Counted from the stretch's first letter, positions 26,496-35,531 are shown. The stretch is 64,000 bases of DNA from JBQTGK01 sp052400665 (GCA_052400665.1 JBQTGK010000007.1); one strand, 5' to 3'. The notes: generated by a model not told the origin, from the sequence alone. Program-made: numbers and translations.

Positions 26496-27884
26496 TTATA
26501 CTTCTTTAACTAAAGGTAAAGTAAATTTGAAAACACTACCTTTTCCTAGTTTACTCTCAACCCAAATTTTACCGCCATGTTTTTCTATAAATTCTTTGCA
26601 AAGGATTAAACCTAAACCTGAACCTTTTTCGTTTGCAGTTCCAATTGTTGATACATTGGTTTCAAGCTTGAACAATTTATTTTTAGTATCGTTGTTCATT
26701 CCAACGCCATTATCAGAAACTGCAATTTCAATTTGCAGTTTTTCTTTTTTTGTTAAAATACTTATGTTTCCTCCTGTATTGGTAAATTTTATTGCATTTG
26801 ATACAAGGTTTCTCAAAATAATTCTCAACATTTCTTCATCAGCATAAACTTTAATATCATCTATACTATTTTTTGTTAATGCTATTTTCTTTGCAGCTGC
26901 AGTTGAATTTGACAGTTCTATTATTTCACCTATAATTAGTGTTAAAATTATTTGTTTTTGGTTGAAATTAATTTGTCCTGTTTGTGATTTAGCCCAATTC
27001 AATAAATTGTCGAGTAAAGTAAGTGTGTTTTTGGCAGCAGAATTAATAAAGCTTAAATATTCTTTGGTTTTTTCAGTCTTCAGGGTTTTAATATTGTCAT
27101 TTAACAGGTCAGAAAACCCTATAATACTGTTGAATGGGCTTCTTAAGTCATGTGCAATGATTGAAAATAATTTGTCTTTAGTATTGTTAAGCTCTTCAAG
27201 TTTAAGTTTATCTGTTTCTATTATTTTGTTTTTAAGAATTATAATGTTTTCATCTATTTCTTTCAAAAGCATTATATAACCAATTCTCAATGTACTAACA
27301 ATAAACACCGAAATTACAAGATACCAATTGTCAATTGTAGAACCTTCTAAGAAGTGGTATGGTTGTTCTACTTGATATAAAATATTGGCTCTATAAAGTT
27401 GAAAAATGCTATAAGATATAAGTGCGGAACCAATGATGAGGGAAAATTTGTATTTTTCTTTGTTTGTAAAAAGAATGTATGCACTAATTCCATAAAAAAA
27501 AGAACATGCTATTATTTGTATGATAATACGCTTTATATCGTCTTCGGCAACCAGTAGAAAAGAACAATAAAAGATAAGAGTAAATATGCTGAATAGCCAA
27601 AAAATGTTTTTACGAATTTTGTTATCGTACGAAATAAGGCCAAAAGATGTTAATGCAAAACTGGAAATTAAAAAGAAATTACTTAGTTGTACCGTGATTA
27701 TAAAAGGTAAGTTTTTTCTAAAGCCAATTAGAATCATGGCTATTGTTTGAAATAGAATACCCATAATAAAAACAGATAGATACCATTTTTTATGATGGAA
27801 AAAATATTGATAAGTGAATAAAGCAAGATTAAATATATTGGTTATGACAAAGAAAAATAATATAGTGGGGTAATCTAGATTCAT
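26496..27884 (-). CDS. Membrane sensor histidine kinase
   Basis: The 462-residue protein has about seven hydrophobic segments in residues 1-210, with no large periplasmic domain, resembling intramembrane-sensing kinases. A short coiled coil (about 212-236) leads to the HisKA domain with the phosphorylated His245 in SIIAHDLRSPFNSIIGFSDL. The ATPase domain has the N-box LRNLVSNAIKFTNTGGN, G1 DNGVGM and G2 EKGSGLGLILCKEF. There is no response regulator next to it, so its partner is encoded elsewhere. It converges with the flavoprotein gene and diverges from the queuosine-precursor transporter. The signal is unknown. Confidence 0.93.
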   Translation of the reverse strand: MNLDYPTILFFFVITNIFNLALFTYQYFFHHKKWYLSVFIMGILFQTIAMILIGFRKNLPFIITVQLSNFFLISSFALTSFGLISYDNKIRKNIFWLFSIFTLIFYCSFLLVAEDDIKRIIIQIIACSFFYGISAYILFTNKEKYKFSLIIGSALISYSIFQLYRANILYQVEQPYHFLEGSTIDNWYLVISVFIVSTLRIGYIMLLKEIDENIIILKNKIIETDKLKLEELNNTKDKLFSIIAHDLRSPFNSIIGFSDLLNDNIKTLKTEKTKEYLSFINSAAKNTLTLLDNLLNWAKSQTGQINFNQKQIILTLIIGEIIELSNSTAAAKKIALTKNSIDDIKVYADEEMLRIILRNLVSNAIKFTNTGGNISILTKKEKLQIEIAVSDNGVGMNNDTKNKLFKLETNVSTIGTANEKGSGLGLILCKEFIEKHGGKIWVESKLGKGSVFKFTLPLVKEV

Positions 27885-28289
27885 ATTAATTCTATCTTAT
27901 CGTGTTTGAAAAATTTTAATCTATCAAAATATGTATTTCCTAATTTATTTTTCTAAAGGTACATTTAAACGAAGTGTTTTTTTGAATAATATCATATAAA
28001 ATTACTAAGTTTTATGGTGGTGGATTCTTTGTGATCTGTTTGCTTAGTTTTTATGTTTATTATTACGATCCGTTATGGACACTATAAAATTGATTTGAAT
28101 TGTTCCTTAATATATTATTGTGTTAATAGTTTTAATACGGTTAATTATATCTGGTGTTTTATTGTGATTTTTACAAATGAGAAAAATGTTATAAACTGTT
28201 TTTATGCACAGGAGATATAGCGTACAATAAATAAAGTAGACTTTTGGAATCATAAATTTAAGTTATCTTTTAAAATGAGCAATTTTTCT
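27885..28289. other. Intergenic region between the divergent kinase and transporter genes
   Basis: About 400 bp of AT-rich sequence containing the kinase promoter side. No reading frame, hairpin or repeat stands out here before the transporter leader begins. Confidence 0.3.
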
Positions 28290-28360
28290 TACATTTGCAT
28301 CCCGAAATGAGTACGAACAAAGCAGGTGGCATCTCCCTGCGAATAAGTAAAGAACTGTTT
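28290..28360 (+). promoter_or_regulatory. Promoter and candidate preQ1-type riboswitch upstream of the queuosine-precursor transporter
   Basis: TACATTTG (28290-28297) is a good Bacteroidota -7 element (TAnnTTTG), giving a leader of about 105 nt. In the leader, GCAGG (28322-28326) pairs with CCTGC (28336-28340) around a 9-nt loop and is followed by an A-rich tail (GAATAAGTAAAGAAC). A compact stem-loop plus A-rich tail is the architecture of preQ1-I riboswitches, and the downstream gene is a preQ1/queuosine-precursor transporter, a known target. The loop does not clearly fit the preQ1-I consensus, so the call is tentative. Confidence 0.42.
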
Positions 28361-28408
28361 AGGAACAATTTGTTGTGAACATTCTTTCTTTAACTAAAAA
28401 ATAAAAAA

Positions 28409-29113
28409 ATGCAAAATGAAATTTTATGGCTAAGCATGTTGCTGGCAAACTTCCTGTTAATTATTTTGGCCTATCGATTATTTGGCAAGTGGGGACTCAT
28501 TATTTGGATTCCGATTTCTGTTATTGTTGCTAATATTCAAGTAATTCAGACTGTTGAATTTTTTGGCCTTGTAGCAACTTTAGGTAATATTGTTTATGCC
28601 TCGTCGTTTTTAGTGACAGATATATTATCTGAAAATTACGGTAAAGAGGATGCAAAAAAGGCTGTCTGGATTGGATTTTTCAGCCTCATTTCCATGACCT
28701 TATTAATGAATATGGCTTTACTTTTCATCCCCTTAGAGGGAGATGAGTTTGCAGGTGTTGCACATGAAGCAACCAGTACCATATTTAGTTTAATGCCTAG
28801 AATAGCAATAGCTAGTCTTGTGGCCTATTTACTTTCACAACGTCATGATATTTGGGCGTATCATTTTTGGCGTAAACGCTTTCCAAAAGACAGCCAGATT
28901 TGGATACGAAATAATTTAAGCACATCGGTTTCTCAGCTTATTGATAGTACTGTTTTTGTACTTATTGCTTTTTTGGGCGTATTTGAAACTGCCGTTATGT
29001 GGGAAATATTTATAACCACTTATTTCTTGAAATTTATTGTTGCTGCCGCAGATACTCCATTCGTATACTGGGGTAAAAGAATTTTTAAAAAAGGGAAGTA
29101 TTATTTAAATTAA
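28409..29113 (+). CDS. yhhQ: Queuosine precursor transporter (YhhQ/QPTR family)
   Basis: This 234-residue membrane protein with about six helices matches the COG1738/DUF165 family, which imports queuosine precursors such as preQ0 and preQ1 for tRNA modification. Characteristic stretches are ASSFLVTDILSENYGKEDAKKAVWIGF near residue 65-90, RHDIWAYHFWRKRFP, WIRNNLSTSVSQLIDSTVFVLIAF and the C-terminal DTPFVYWGKRIF. It is monocistronic with a structured leader and a very strong terminator. Confidence 0.93.
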   Translation: MQNEILWLSMLLANFLLIILAYRLFGKWGLIIWIPISVIVANIQVIQTVEFFGLVATLGNIVYASSFLVTDILSENYGKEDAKKAVWIGFFSLISMTLLMNMALLFIPLEGDEFAGVAHEATSTIFSLMPRIAIASLVAYLLSQRHDIWAYHFWRKRFPKDSQIWIRNNLSTSVSQLIDSTVFVLIAFLGVFETAVMWEIFITTYFLKFIVAAADTPFVYWGKRIFKKGKYYLN

Positions 29114-29173
29114 TATTTTCTCTTGACAGAATCTTGTGGATGAGATGTGCACATTTACAGTTCAAGTATATAT

Positions 29174-29216
29174 AAATACGCCTCAGTCTAGTTTATTTCT
29201 AGACTGAGGCGTATTT
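29174..29216. terminator. Strong bidirectional terminator
   Basis: An 18-bp perfect stem (29174-29191 with 29199-29216) around the loop TTTATTT, with A-rich and T-rich edges. It separates the transporter gene from the convergent Crp/Fnr-type regulator and can stop transcription from either side. Confidence 0.92.
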
Positions 29217-29381
29217 ATTTTACAAGAGATAATATCAACTGCTTAATAGGTGTTTTCTAATTGAGTTGAATTATTGTTTATTTGTCTTTAGTGCTTGTAA
29301 TTTTGTGAAAAGTCAAGGTTTTGAGTAAAGTTCTAGTCAAGAAATTCAATGGATTTCTTAGCATTACTTAATGCTGGCTTC

Positions 29382-30053
29382 CTAATTTAATAATTGTATA
29401 AGCTTTTCTCTATCAGTTATTTTTATTTCTTTATTTTTAATTTCTATCAAACCATCTTTTTTAAGGCTTAGTAAATTACGTGTTAATGCTGGGCGAGTAA
29501 TTGCAAATAAGGTGGCTAATTCTTCATGGGTTTTTCCCAATCTAAAACTTTCTTTCCCTACACTCTCTTTTTCCATATCAAGAATATAAATTGCCAATTT
29601 ACTTCTGACTGTATTAAACATCAAAAATTTCAATTTTTCAGAAACAATTACAAAACGATTTGATGTTGCAACTAAATAGTTGTTGAGTATATGAGTGCTT
29701 TTGTTTAAAAGCTTTAATAATTCACACTTTGAAATAATTAGCACTCTTGCTCTTGTTATTGCTATAATATCTACCAATAATTTGTTCTTGTCTGCAAACA
29801 AAAAACCTTCTGCAAAAGTATCGGGAGCATGAATTTCACTAACAATAATATTTTTGTTGTTATAGGATGTCATTTCACCTTTTACATGACCTTCGAGCAA
29901 GATGAATAAATTCTCACTTCTGTCGCTGGCAAATGCTATTGTACTTTCCGGTTCATACCAATGTACATTATAATGAACACTATGTAGAACTTCAATTATT
30001 TCTGAGGTTTTTAAACCTTTAAAAATTGATGTGTTTGCTAATTCTGAAAACAT
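29382..30053 (-). CDS. Crp/Fnr-family regulator, probably HcpR-like
   Basis: This 223-residue regulator has an N-terminal cyclic-nucleotide-binding-like beta-barrel (about 1-120), a dimerisation helix, and a C-terminal winged helix-turn-helix (GKTHEELATLFAITRPALTRNLLSLKKDGLI). There is no N-terminal Cys cluster as in Fnr, so it does not sense oxygen through a 4Fe-4S cluster of that type. It is divergent from the ferredoxin/hybrid-cluster-protein operon, with a 26-bp palindrome in the shared promoter region. That arrangement matches HcpR regulators of anaerobic Bacteroidota, which respond to nitric oxide. The HcpR label is from context. Confidence 0.85.
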   Translation of the reverse strand: MFSELANTSIFKGLKTSEIIEVLHSVHYNVHWYEPESTIAFASDRSENLFILLEGHVKGEMTSYNNKNIIVSEIHAPDTFAEGFLFADKNKLLVDIIAITRARVLIISKCELLKLLNKSTHILNNYLVATSNRFVIVSEKLKFLMFNTVRSKLAIYILDMEKESVGKESFRLGKTHEELATLFAITRPALTRNLLSLKKDGLIEIKNKEIKITDREKLIQLLN

Positions 30054-30082
30054 TTTTTTTCTACAAATATAAAAAATAAACC

Positions 30083-30108
30083 CAAAATGTAATCTGGGTT
30101 ACATTTTG
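30083..30108. promoter_or_regulatory. Crp/Fnr-type operator palindrome
   Basis: CAAAATGTAA and TTACATTTTG form perfect 10-bp arms around TCTGGG (30083-30108). It is 30 bp upstream of the regulator start and about 155 bp upstream of the ferredoxin start, a suitable place for both autoregulation and activation of the hcp operon. Confidence 0.8.
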
Positions 30109-30263
30109 TGTCGATTTACTTTCTCAATTTTACACTGTTGTAATTAATTAAATCATTTGATATGAAACGTCCATGTATAAAGCTTTCTACAAACAGGGAG
30201 ATGATTATATGGAAATCCCGAAAGCTTTCGGGACTATATGACAAAACTTAAAGTTATAATCTT

Positions 30264-30455
30264 ATGAAAACAAGTGTAGATAAAGAAACATGCATTGGAT
30301 GTGGAATTTGTGAAAGCATCTGTCCTAAAGTTTTTGAGATGAAAGATGATGGTAAATCTCATGTGAAAATCAATCCGGTACCTTCCGATTGTGAGGATTG
30401 TGCTCTTGAGGCAGAAAATGAATGCCCTGTTGAAGCTATAAGTCATGAAGACTAA
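30264..30455 (+). CDS. Ferredoxin, [4Fe-4S]
   Basis: A small acidic ferredoxin of 63 residues. The cluster ligands are in CIGCGICESICP (Cys10, 13, 16 and 20-region), with further Cys in CEDCALEAENECP, as in Desulfovibrio-type single-cluster ferredoxins. It probably delivers electrons to the hybrid-cluster protein encoded two genes downstream. Its stop overlaps the start of the next gene, so it is the first gene of a three-gene operon. Confidence 0.93.
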   Translation: MKTSVDKETCIGCGICESICPKVFEMKDDGKSHVKINPVPSDCEDCALEAENECPVEAISHED

Positions 30456-31155
30456 ATCTAATAGTATGGAAAACACTGCAATAAAAAACAAAGAGGGTTT
30501 CATTGAATTAGATGTGAGATCTTTAAAAGGTAATTTTCTTTTGGGCATACTCAAAAAGGCAAAAAGCCTTAAGCTTGGAGAAGGAATTAAAGTGATTCAG
30601 AATTTTGAACCCATACCTCTCTATTCTACCATGGAAAATATTGGTTTTGTTTCAGAAACCGAGAGGTTAGCCGATGCAAGCTACGCCGTTTATTTTTATC
30701 GAACTGAAGTTAAGGAAGCTAGTGATGTTGAATTACCATTGAAACCGATTGTAATGCCCAAGTTTGCTGAAATTGACAAGGCTATAGCCGACCTTAGCGT
30801 AAACTTTTGGGACAATATTTGGAATAAAAAAAATCCAGCAATTGAACTAAAGACTAAACTCTTACTCTCGCTAACCAACGCAGTTGGATCTGGCAGAATT
30901 AAGCAAGCAACCCGCGAATTAATTAAGTCTTACTACCTCGGAACTAGTGTTGCTGAGTTCGACGAGCTTTTTTCATTGATTATTTGGAATCAGGGAAATG
31001 GACATTTCGCTTCTGAAATAGCTCAATCGCCACTTTTTAAGTCTTATCTCACGATTAAAAATGCTGAAAAGAAAGGCATATCGAAAAAAGAAATAATGGC
31101 TGTTTTAACCGAAACGTTTGGTGAGAAAAATCCGGAAACAGGATTTAATAAATAG
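30445..31155 (+). CDS. DUF2249/CMD-like two-domain protein
   Basis: The protein has up to 236 residues. ATG 30445 overlaps the ferredoxin stop; ATG 30466 (MENTAIKNK) is an equally possible start. Residues of about 15-95 (FIELDVRSLKGNFLLGILKK to YAVYFYRTE) resemble the TusA/SirA-like DUF2249 fold often linked to nitrogen-oxide and haem metabolism. The C-terminal part (about 115-220), NFWDNIWNKKNPAIELKTKL with VGSGRIKQATRELIKSYYLG, resembles carboxymuconolactone-decarboxylase/AhpD-type helical domains, but without an obvious CxxC. Its place between ferredoxin and hybrid-cluster protein suggests a role in nitrosative stress. Function unproven. Confidence 0.75.
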   Translation: MKTKSNSMENTAIKNKEGFIELDVRSLKGNFLLGILKKAKSLKLGEGIKVIQNFEPIPLYSTMENIGFVSETERLADASYAVYFYRTEVKEASDVELPLKPIVMPKFAEIDKAIADLSVNFWDNIWNKKNPAIELKTKLLLSLTNAVGSGRIKQATRELIKSYYLGTSVAEFDELFSLIIWNQGNGHFASEIAQSPLFKSYLTIKNAEKKGISKKEIMAVLTETFGEKNPETGFNK

Positions 31156-31194
31156 GTAAAGTAAAAATCAAATAAATCATAAAATAAATAAATC

Positions 31195-32853
31195 ATGAGC
31201 ATGTTTTGTTATCAATGTCAGGAAGCTGCTAAGGGTACAGGTTGTACTGTTGCAGGTGTATGTGGTAAAAAAGAAGACCTTGCCAATATGCAGGATCTTT
31301 TAATTTTTGTATTAAAAGGTGTTTCTATTTTTGCAACAAAAGCGCGGGAATTAGGAATTGAAAATGAAAAAGCAAATAAGCTTGTTTTTGATGGTCTGTT
31401 TATGACCATCACAAATGCTAATTTCGATAAGGATCGTTTTATCAATATTATTAGAGAAGGCTTAAAAATTCGTGAAGAGTTGAAAATTGCTTTCAGTAAT
31501 GCTGGAGGAGTTGTTCCCGAAAACTTACACGATTCGGCAATATGGACAGGAGATTCTATCGCAGAATTTGAAGCAAAAAATAAATCAGTAGGTGTTTTAG
31601 CTACCGAAAATGAAGATATACGTAGTCTTCGAGAATTAATTATTTATGGTTTAAAAGGTTTGGCTGCTTATACTGAGCATGCGTTCAATTTAGATTACGA
31701 AGACAATACCCTTTGTGCCTTTATGCAAAAAGCATTAGCCTCTACAACTGATGATAATTTGACTATTGACGAATTAGTTGCTCTTGTGCTTGAAACAGGT
31801 AAGTTTGGTGTTGATGGAATGGCTCTTTTGGATAAGGCTAATACAACAACTTACGGTAATCCTGAAATTACAAAAGTAAATATTGGGGTTAGTGATAAAC
31901 CAGGTATTTTAATTAGTGGTCATGACCTTAGAGATATGGAAGACCTCTTAATACAAACCGAGGGTACAGGTGTTGATGTTTATACGCATGGTGAAATGTT
32001 GCCAGCAAACTATTATCCTGCATTTAAAAAATACAAACATTTTATTGGTAATTATGGAAATGCATGGTGGCAACAAAAAGAAGAATTCGAAAGCTTTAAT
32101 GGACCTATCTTATTTACGACTAACTGTATAGTTCCACCAAAAAAAGACGCTAAATACGCCGATAAAGTATTCACTACGGGTACTTCTGGTTATCCTGGAT
32201 CGAAACATATTCCTGAAAGAGTAGACGGTAAGCGCAAAGATTTTTCTGAGATTATCGAATTAGCTAAAACATGTGCTTCTCCTATTGAGATTGAAAAAGG
32301 AGAAATAGTTGGGGGATTTGCCCACAACCAAGTTATTCAGCTGGCCGATAAAGTTGTTGATGCTGTTAAAACTGGAGCTATCAAGAAGTTCTTTGTAATG
32401 GCAGGTTGCGATGGTCGTCATACAAGCAGAAACTATTACACCGAATTTGCTGAAAAACTACCTAAAGACACGGTTATTCTTACAGCAGGATGTGCAAAAT
32501 TCCGTTATAATAAATTACAATTGGGTGATATTAATGGTATTCCTCGCGTTTTAGATGCAGGACAATGTAACGATTCTTATTCCTTAGTTGTTATTGCGCT
32601 TAAATTGAAAGAGGTATTTGAATTGGAAAATATTAATGATTTACCAATAGAATACAACATTTCTTGGTACGAGCAAAAAGCAGTAATTGTATTGTTAGCT
32701 TTACTCTATTTGGGTGTTAAGGATATTCACTTGGGACCAACATTACCTGCTTTCTTATCGCCAAATGTGGCTAAGGTTTTAGTTGATAATTTTGGTATTG
32801 CAAGTATCGGTACTGTCGAAGATGATATAAAACTATTTATGAATCATAAATAA
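31195..32853 (+). CDS. hcp: Hybrid-cluster protein (hydroxylamine/NO reductase), class I
   Basis: The 552-residue protein is a hybrid-cluster protein, now regarded as a high-affinity NO reductase. The N-terminal Cys motif CYQCQEAAKGTGCTVAGVC has spacing C-x2-C-x8-C-x5-C, typical of class I enzymes of strict or facultative anaerobes, which hold a [4Fe-4S] proximal cluster. Ligands of the hybrid 4Fe-2S-2O cluster are in the C-terminal half, including LISGHDLRDMEDLL (His), FTTNCIVPP, TAGCAKFRYNK and AGQCNDSYS. It lies 39 bp after the DUF2249 gene, is followed by a terminator, and is probably controlled by the divergent Crp/Fnr regulator. Confidence 0.97.
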   Translation: MSMFCYQCQEAAKGTGCTVAGVCGKKEDLANMQDLLIFVLKGVSIFATKARELGIENEKANKLVFDGLFMTITNANFDKDRFINIIREGLKIREELKIAFSNAGGVVPENLHDSAIWTGDSIAEFEAKNKSVGVLATENEDIRSLRELIIYGLKGLAAYTEHAFNLDYEDNTLCAFMQKALASTTDDNLTIDELVALVLETGKFGVDGMALLDKANTTTYGNPEITKVNIGVSDKPGILISGHDLRDMEDLLIQTEGTGVDVYTHGEMLPANYYPAFKKYKHFIGNYGNAWWQQKEEFESFNGPILFTTNCIVPPKKDAKYADKVFTTGTSGYPGSKHIPERVDGKRKDFSEIIELAKTCASPIEIEKGEIVGGFAHNQVIQLADKVVDAVKTGAIKKFFVMAGCDGRHTSRNYYTEFAEKLPKDTVILTAGCAKFRYNKLQLGDINGIPRVLDAGQCNDSYSLVVIALKLKEVFELENINDLPIEYNISWYEQKAVIVLLALLYLGVKDIHLGPTLPAFLSPNVAKVLVDNFGIASIGTVEDDIKLFMNHK

Positions 32854-32858
32854 ACAAT

Positions 32859-32903
32859 ACAGCTAAAATTCTCTTTGAATTGAAGGGGATTTTAGCTGTT
32901 TTT
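32859..32903 (+). terminator. Terminator after hcp
   Basis: ACAGCTAAAAT (32859-32869) pairs perfectly with ATTTTAGCTGT (32889-32899), followed by a T run. Confidence 0.88.
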
Positions 32904-32991
32904 GTATGTACTAATGACACTTTACTGGATAATGTCCAATAGGAATAAATATTTTTCAGCAAAATTTAATTTGGGATTCTTTTATAAAATC

Positions 32992-33095
32992 TGAATTCAA
33001 GTTGCAAATGCAACTTTTTGATTAGATACAATATAATTATACTTTCTGTCTGTTTATGTTTAGTAATGTTGCTTTTGTTTATTCCAGTAAGCATG
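32992..33095. repeat. Direct repeat copy 1, downstream of the VIT gene
   Basis: About 104 bp beginning TGAATTCAAGTTGCA and ending with CAGTAAGC. It is roughly 75-80% identical by eye to 34163-34268 in the same orientation; shared blocks include TTTTTGATTAG, TACAA and TGTTTATGT. The pair brackets the VIT-family transporter gene. Confidence 0.65.
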
Positions 33096-33133
33096 TAAAT
33101 CCCTTGATAATTTAGCTTTCGTGTGTGCTTTTT

Positions 33134-33916
33134 TTAACCAAGATTAACACCAAATACATAGCCAATTACTGCTGTTAATCCCATGGCAACAGTACCCCAA
33201 AAAGTAATCCGAATAACTGCTCTAATTACACTTGAACCTCCAGCTTTAGCGGCTAAAGCACCTAGTGATATCAAAAAGAATAGAGCAAATCCGTAAAGAG
33301 AATATTCAATACTTTTTAATGGTAGAAAGAGTGTTACCAATAAAGGAAGTGTTCCTCCTAGCGTAAATGCCGCTCCCGAAGCAAATGCGGCTTGTATTGG
33401 TTTGGCTTGACTCATCTCATTTATTCCCAATTCGTCTCTGACATGAGCTGCTAAAACATCATGTTCTGTCAATTCTTTAGCCACAGTTAATGCTGTTTCC
33501 TTTTTTAGTCCTCGTCCTTCGTATATTTGTGCTAATCGGTGTAACTCAAGCTCTGGCGCATCTCTTAGTTCTTTCTTTTCTCTCTCAATATCAGCTGTTT
33601 CCACATCAGACTGAGAACTTACAGAAACATATTCACCAGCTGCCATTGATAAAGCTCCAGCAACTAATCCTGCTAAAGTTGCTAATATGATTGGTTCTCT
33701 AAAATTACTAGCAGCAGCGACTCCAATCGCAAGACTTGCTGTTGATAAAATTCCATCATTTGCACCAAGAACTGCTGCTCTTAACCAATTACTTCGATGG
33801 ATAAAATGGATATCCATATAGTTATCAAAACCTTCTTCTTCCTCTTTCGAAATCATTTTTCCTGTAATTATATTTTTTTCAATCTGCGGACAATAAGTAT
33901 GCAATGTGTCATGCAT
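33134..33916 (-). CDS. VIT/CCC1-family Fe2+/Mn2+ transporter
   Basis: This 260-residue protein matches the VIT1/CCC1 family of iron or manganese exporters. The N-terminal signature HFIHRSNWLRAAVLGANDGILSTASLAIGVAAA covers helix 1 with its Asp; GLVAGALSMAAGEYVSVSSQSDVETADIEREKKEL is the conserved second helix and metal-binding cytoplasmic stretch, rich in Glu. Three further helices lie in residues 170-260. The N-terminal 20 residues before MISKEEEEGF may not be translated. It is a single gene, flanked by two imperfect direct repeats of about 105 bp. Confidence 0.92.
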   Translation of the reverse strand: MHDTLHTYCPQIEKNIITGKMISKEEEEGFDNYMDIHFIHRSNWLRAAVLGANDGILSTASLAIGVAAASNFREPIILATLAGLVAGALSMAAGEYVSVSSQSDVETADIEREKKELRDAPELELHRLAQIYEGRGLKKETALTVAKELTEHDVLAAHVRDELGINEMSQAKPIQAAFASGAAFTLGGTLPLLVTLFLPLKSIEYSLYGFALFFLISLGALAAKAGGSSVIRAVIRITFWGTVAMGLTAVIGYVFGVNLG

Positions 33917-34161
33917 TTTATTCCTCTTGTCTGTTATTTTTGTTATCCATTAAAATGGTATTTAATGGACTTTCTATTTTAGTTAGAGATCTTATTTACT
34001 CGGGTGATAGTCTTTTTCAGTTTCTTATCTACTAAATGAGTTCTATTTGTATATCTCAAATATTGAAACGTGAATTTACTATTTATTTTACCTCTTAGTA
34101 AAGCTTTCTTAAATATATTTGCAAGTTTACAGGTTCTATGGTACACTTTTCTCTTTAGTTC
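33917..34161. other. Upstream region of the VIT gene
   Basis: AT-rich intergenic sequence with no reading frame or strong hairpin, presumably holding the promoter of the VIT gene. It ends at the second copy of the direct repeat. Confidence 0.3.
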
Positions 34162-34162
34162 T

Positions 34163-34268
34163 TGAATTCAAGTTGCAGATTCATTTTTTTGATTAGTTAC
34201 AACATAATCATATTTTTCGTTTGTTTATGTATAATGGTCTTGCTGAGGTTTATTTATGCCAATAAGCT
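34163..34268. repeat. Direct repeat copy 2, upstream of the VIT gene
   Basis: The partner of the repeat at 32992-33095, same orientation, about 1,170 bp away. It starts TGAATTCAAGTTGCAGA and ends CCAATAAGC. No gene lies within it. Confidence 0.65.
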
Positions 34269-34362
34269 TTATTCTTGTTTAATAGACAGTTTGCACGAAT
34301 TTTTATAGACTCGTTCGATTTGTTCTGAATCCATCTCAAAATGTATTAGTTAGAGAGATACA

Positions 34363-34384
34363 GTAACGGTCAATCGACCGTTAC
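34363..34384. terminator. Hairpin at the end of the alginate lyase operon
   Basis: GTAACGGTC (34363-34371) pairs perfectly with GACCGTTAC (34376-34384) around a 4-nt loop, 35 bp after the lyase stop. No clear U-tract follows on the minus strand, so it may act as a 3' stabilising hairpin as much as a terminator. Confidence 0.6.
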
Positions 34385-34418
34385 CTGTCTACTCAGTTCA
34401 TTTGTAGAATTCATGCAG

Positions 34419-35531
34419 TTATTTGGTAGCAGGACTATGCCAATGATCATTTTCAGTGAAATAGCCCTCATTAGATACGGCCGCATCGCTTACAGATATA
34501 CTCCCTGTTTTGAACCAAACTTCAGCATAATTTCCATCTTCATATTGTTTTTGAATATCACCACCATGAGTTTCGGCACCCGAACACCAGTTTTTATTTA
34601 CCTCTGGCGATTTACCATTCGTTTGATTGTAACAACCAAGTTTAAAGAAGCACCCTTCACCAGTGTAGGCAATTCCACGTTCCACACCGTCTTGACCAAT
34701 TGGGAAAAATAATTCTTGAGTTTGCATTGGAATATCAGCCTTTGTAGCATATTCTGAAGCAATTATATTTTTTGTGAATGTTTTCGTCTCATGCCCTTCA
34801 CTTGTAAATTTAAGCTTCATAATACCATCCTTAACCACTATTTCATAAGAGAACTCCTCACCTAATGCAATTCCATCCTTAGGTTCTTCTGGATAGGTAT
34901 TTTCGCCAGTACCTACAACAGATAAGTCGTATCCCCAAACAGCTGTTGAATAATCCCATCTTCCAGAATTGTCATCTCCCGCTGTATTAATCTCATAATC
35001 CCAAAAAACCGAACCTTTGGTATGGCCGGGAAATTTCTTATAAAAGATTTTAAGTGGTTCGTTTTCAAAGCCATCAGCACTATGAATTTGACCTACAACT
35101 ACAGCATACGAAGCTGCTACTCGAGCATCTCCCGTTGCTGATACATTCATTACCTTAAGTGTCGCTGTCAATTTATCATCAGCATTTTCTGGATACCATT
35201 TTTTTGTTTGAGCCAATTCGGTTCTTGTATTGTTTGACGATCCATGTGTATGGCCAGCATTGGGAGATTTATAAACAACCCAATTACTTTTACCATCATT
35301 TGCTGTATAAAAGAAATCCTTATTCTCAAAGTTAATTGCTTTACCAACATTTGATCCATCACCTAAAATTAATTTCCAATGATCGAAAAATGGAATAACC
35401 TCACTTGCATAAACGGTCTTTTGAACTTCTTCCTTATTCGATTTTTTAGTCTTATTGGAACAACTACTTAGCGTCATGAAAACACTAAGAATTAAGAAGC
35501 TTGATAATGATGTGATAATTTTCTTATTCAT
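34419..35531 (-). CDS. PL7-family alginate lyase, lipoprotein
   Basis: This gene encodes a 370-residue exported lyase with a lipoprotein signal (lipobox LSSC near residue 24). The mature domain matches polysaccharide lyase family 7, which cleaves alginate by beta-elimination. The three hallmark motifs are NNTRTELAQ (the RTEL strand), VVGQIH (the QIH form, associated with poly-G or MG preference) and CFFKLGCYNQ (the YFKxGxYNQ strand with catalytic Tyr). It is the last gene of the six-gene cluster starting with the GntR regulator, 112 bp after the RbsD-like gene. Surface or periplasmic location is inferred from the lipobox. Confidence 0.93.
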   Translation of the reverse strand: MNKKIITSLSSFLILSVFMTLSSCSNKTKKSNKEEVQKTVYASEVIPFFDHWKLILGDGSNVGKAINFENKDFFYTANDGKSNWVVYKSPNAGHTHGSSNNTRTELAQTKKWYPENADDKLTATLKVMNVSATGDARVAASYAVVVGQIHSADGFENEPLKIFYKKFPGHTKGSVFWDYEINTAGDDNSGRWDYSTAVWGYDLSVVGTGENTYPEEPKDGIALGEEFSYEIVVKDGIMKLKFTSEGHETKTFTKNIIASEYATKADIPMQTQELFFPIGQDGVERGIAYTGEGCFFKLGCYNQTNGKSPEVNKNWCSGAETHGGDIQKQYEDGNYAEVWFKTGSISVSDAAVSNEGYFTENDHWHSPATK

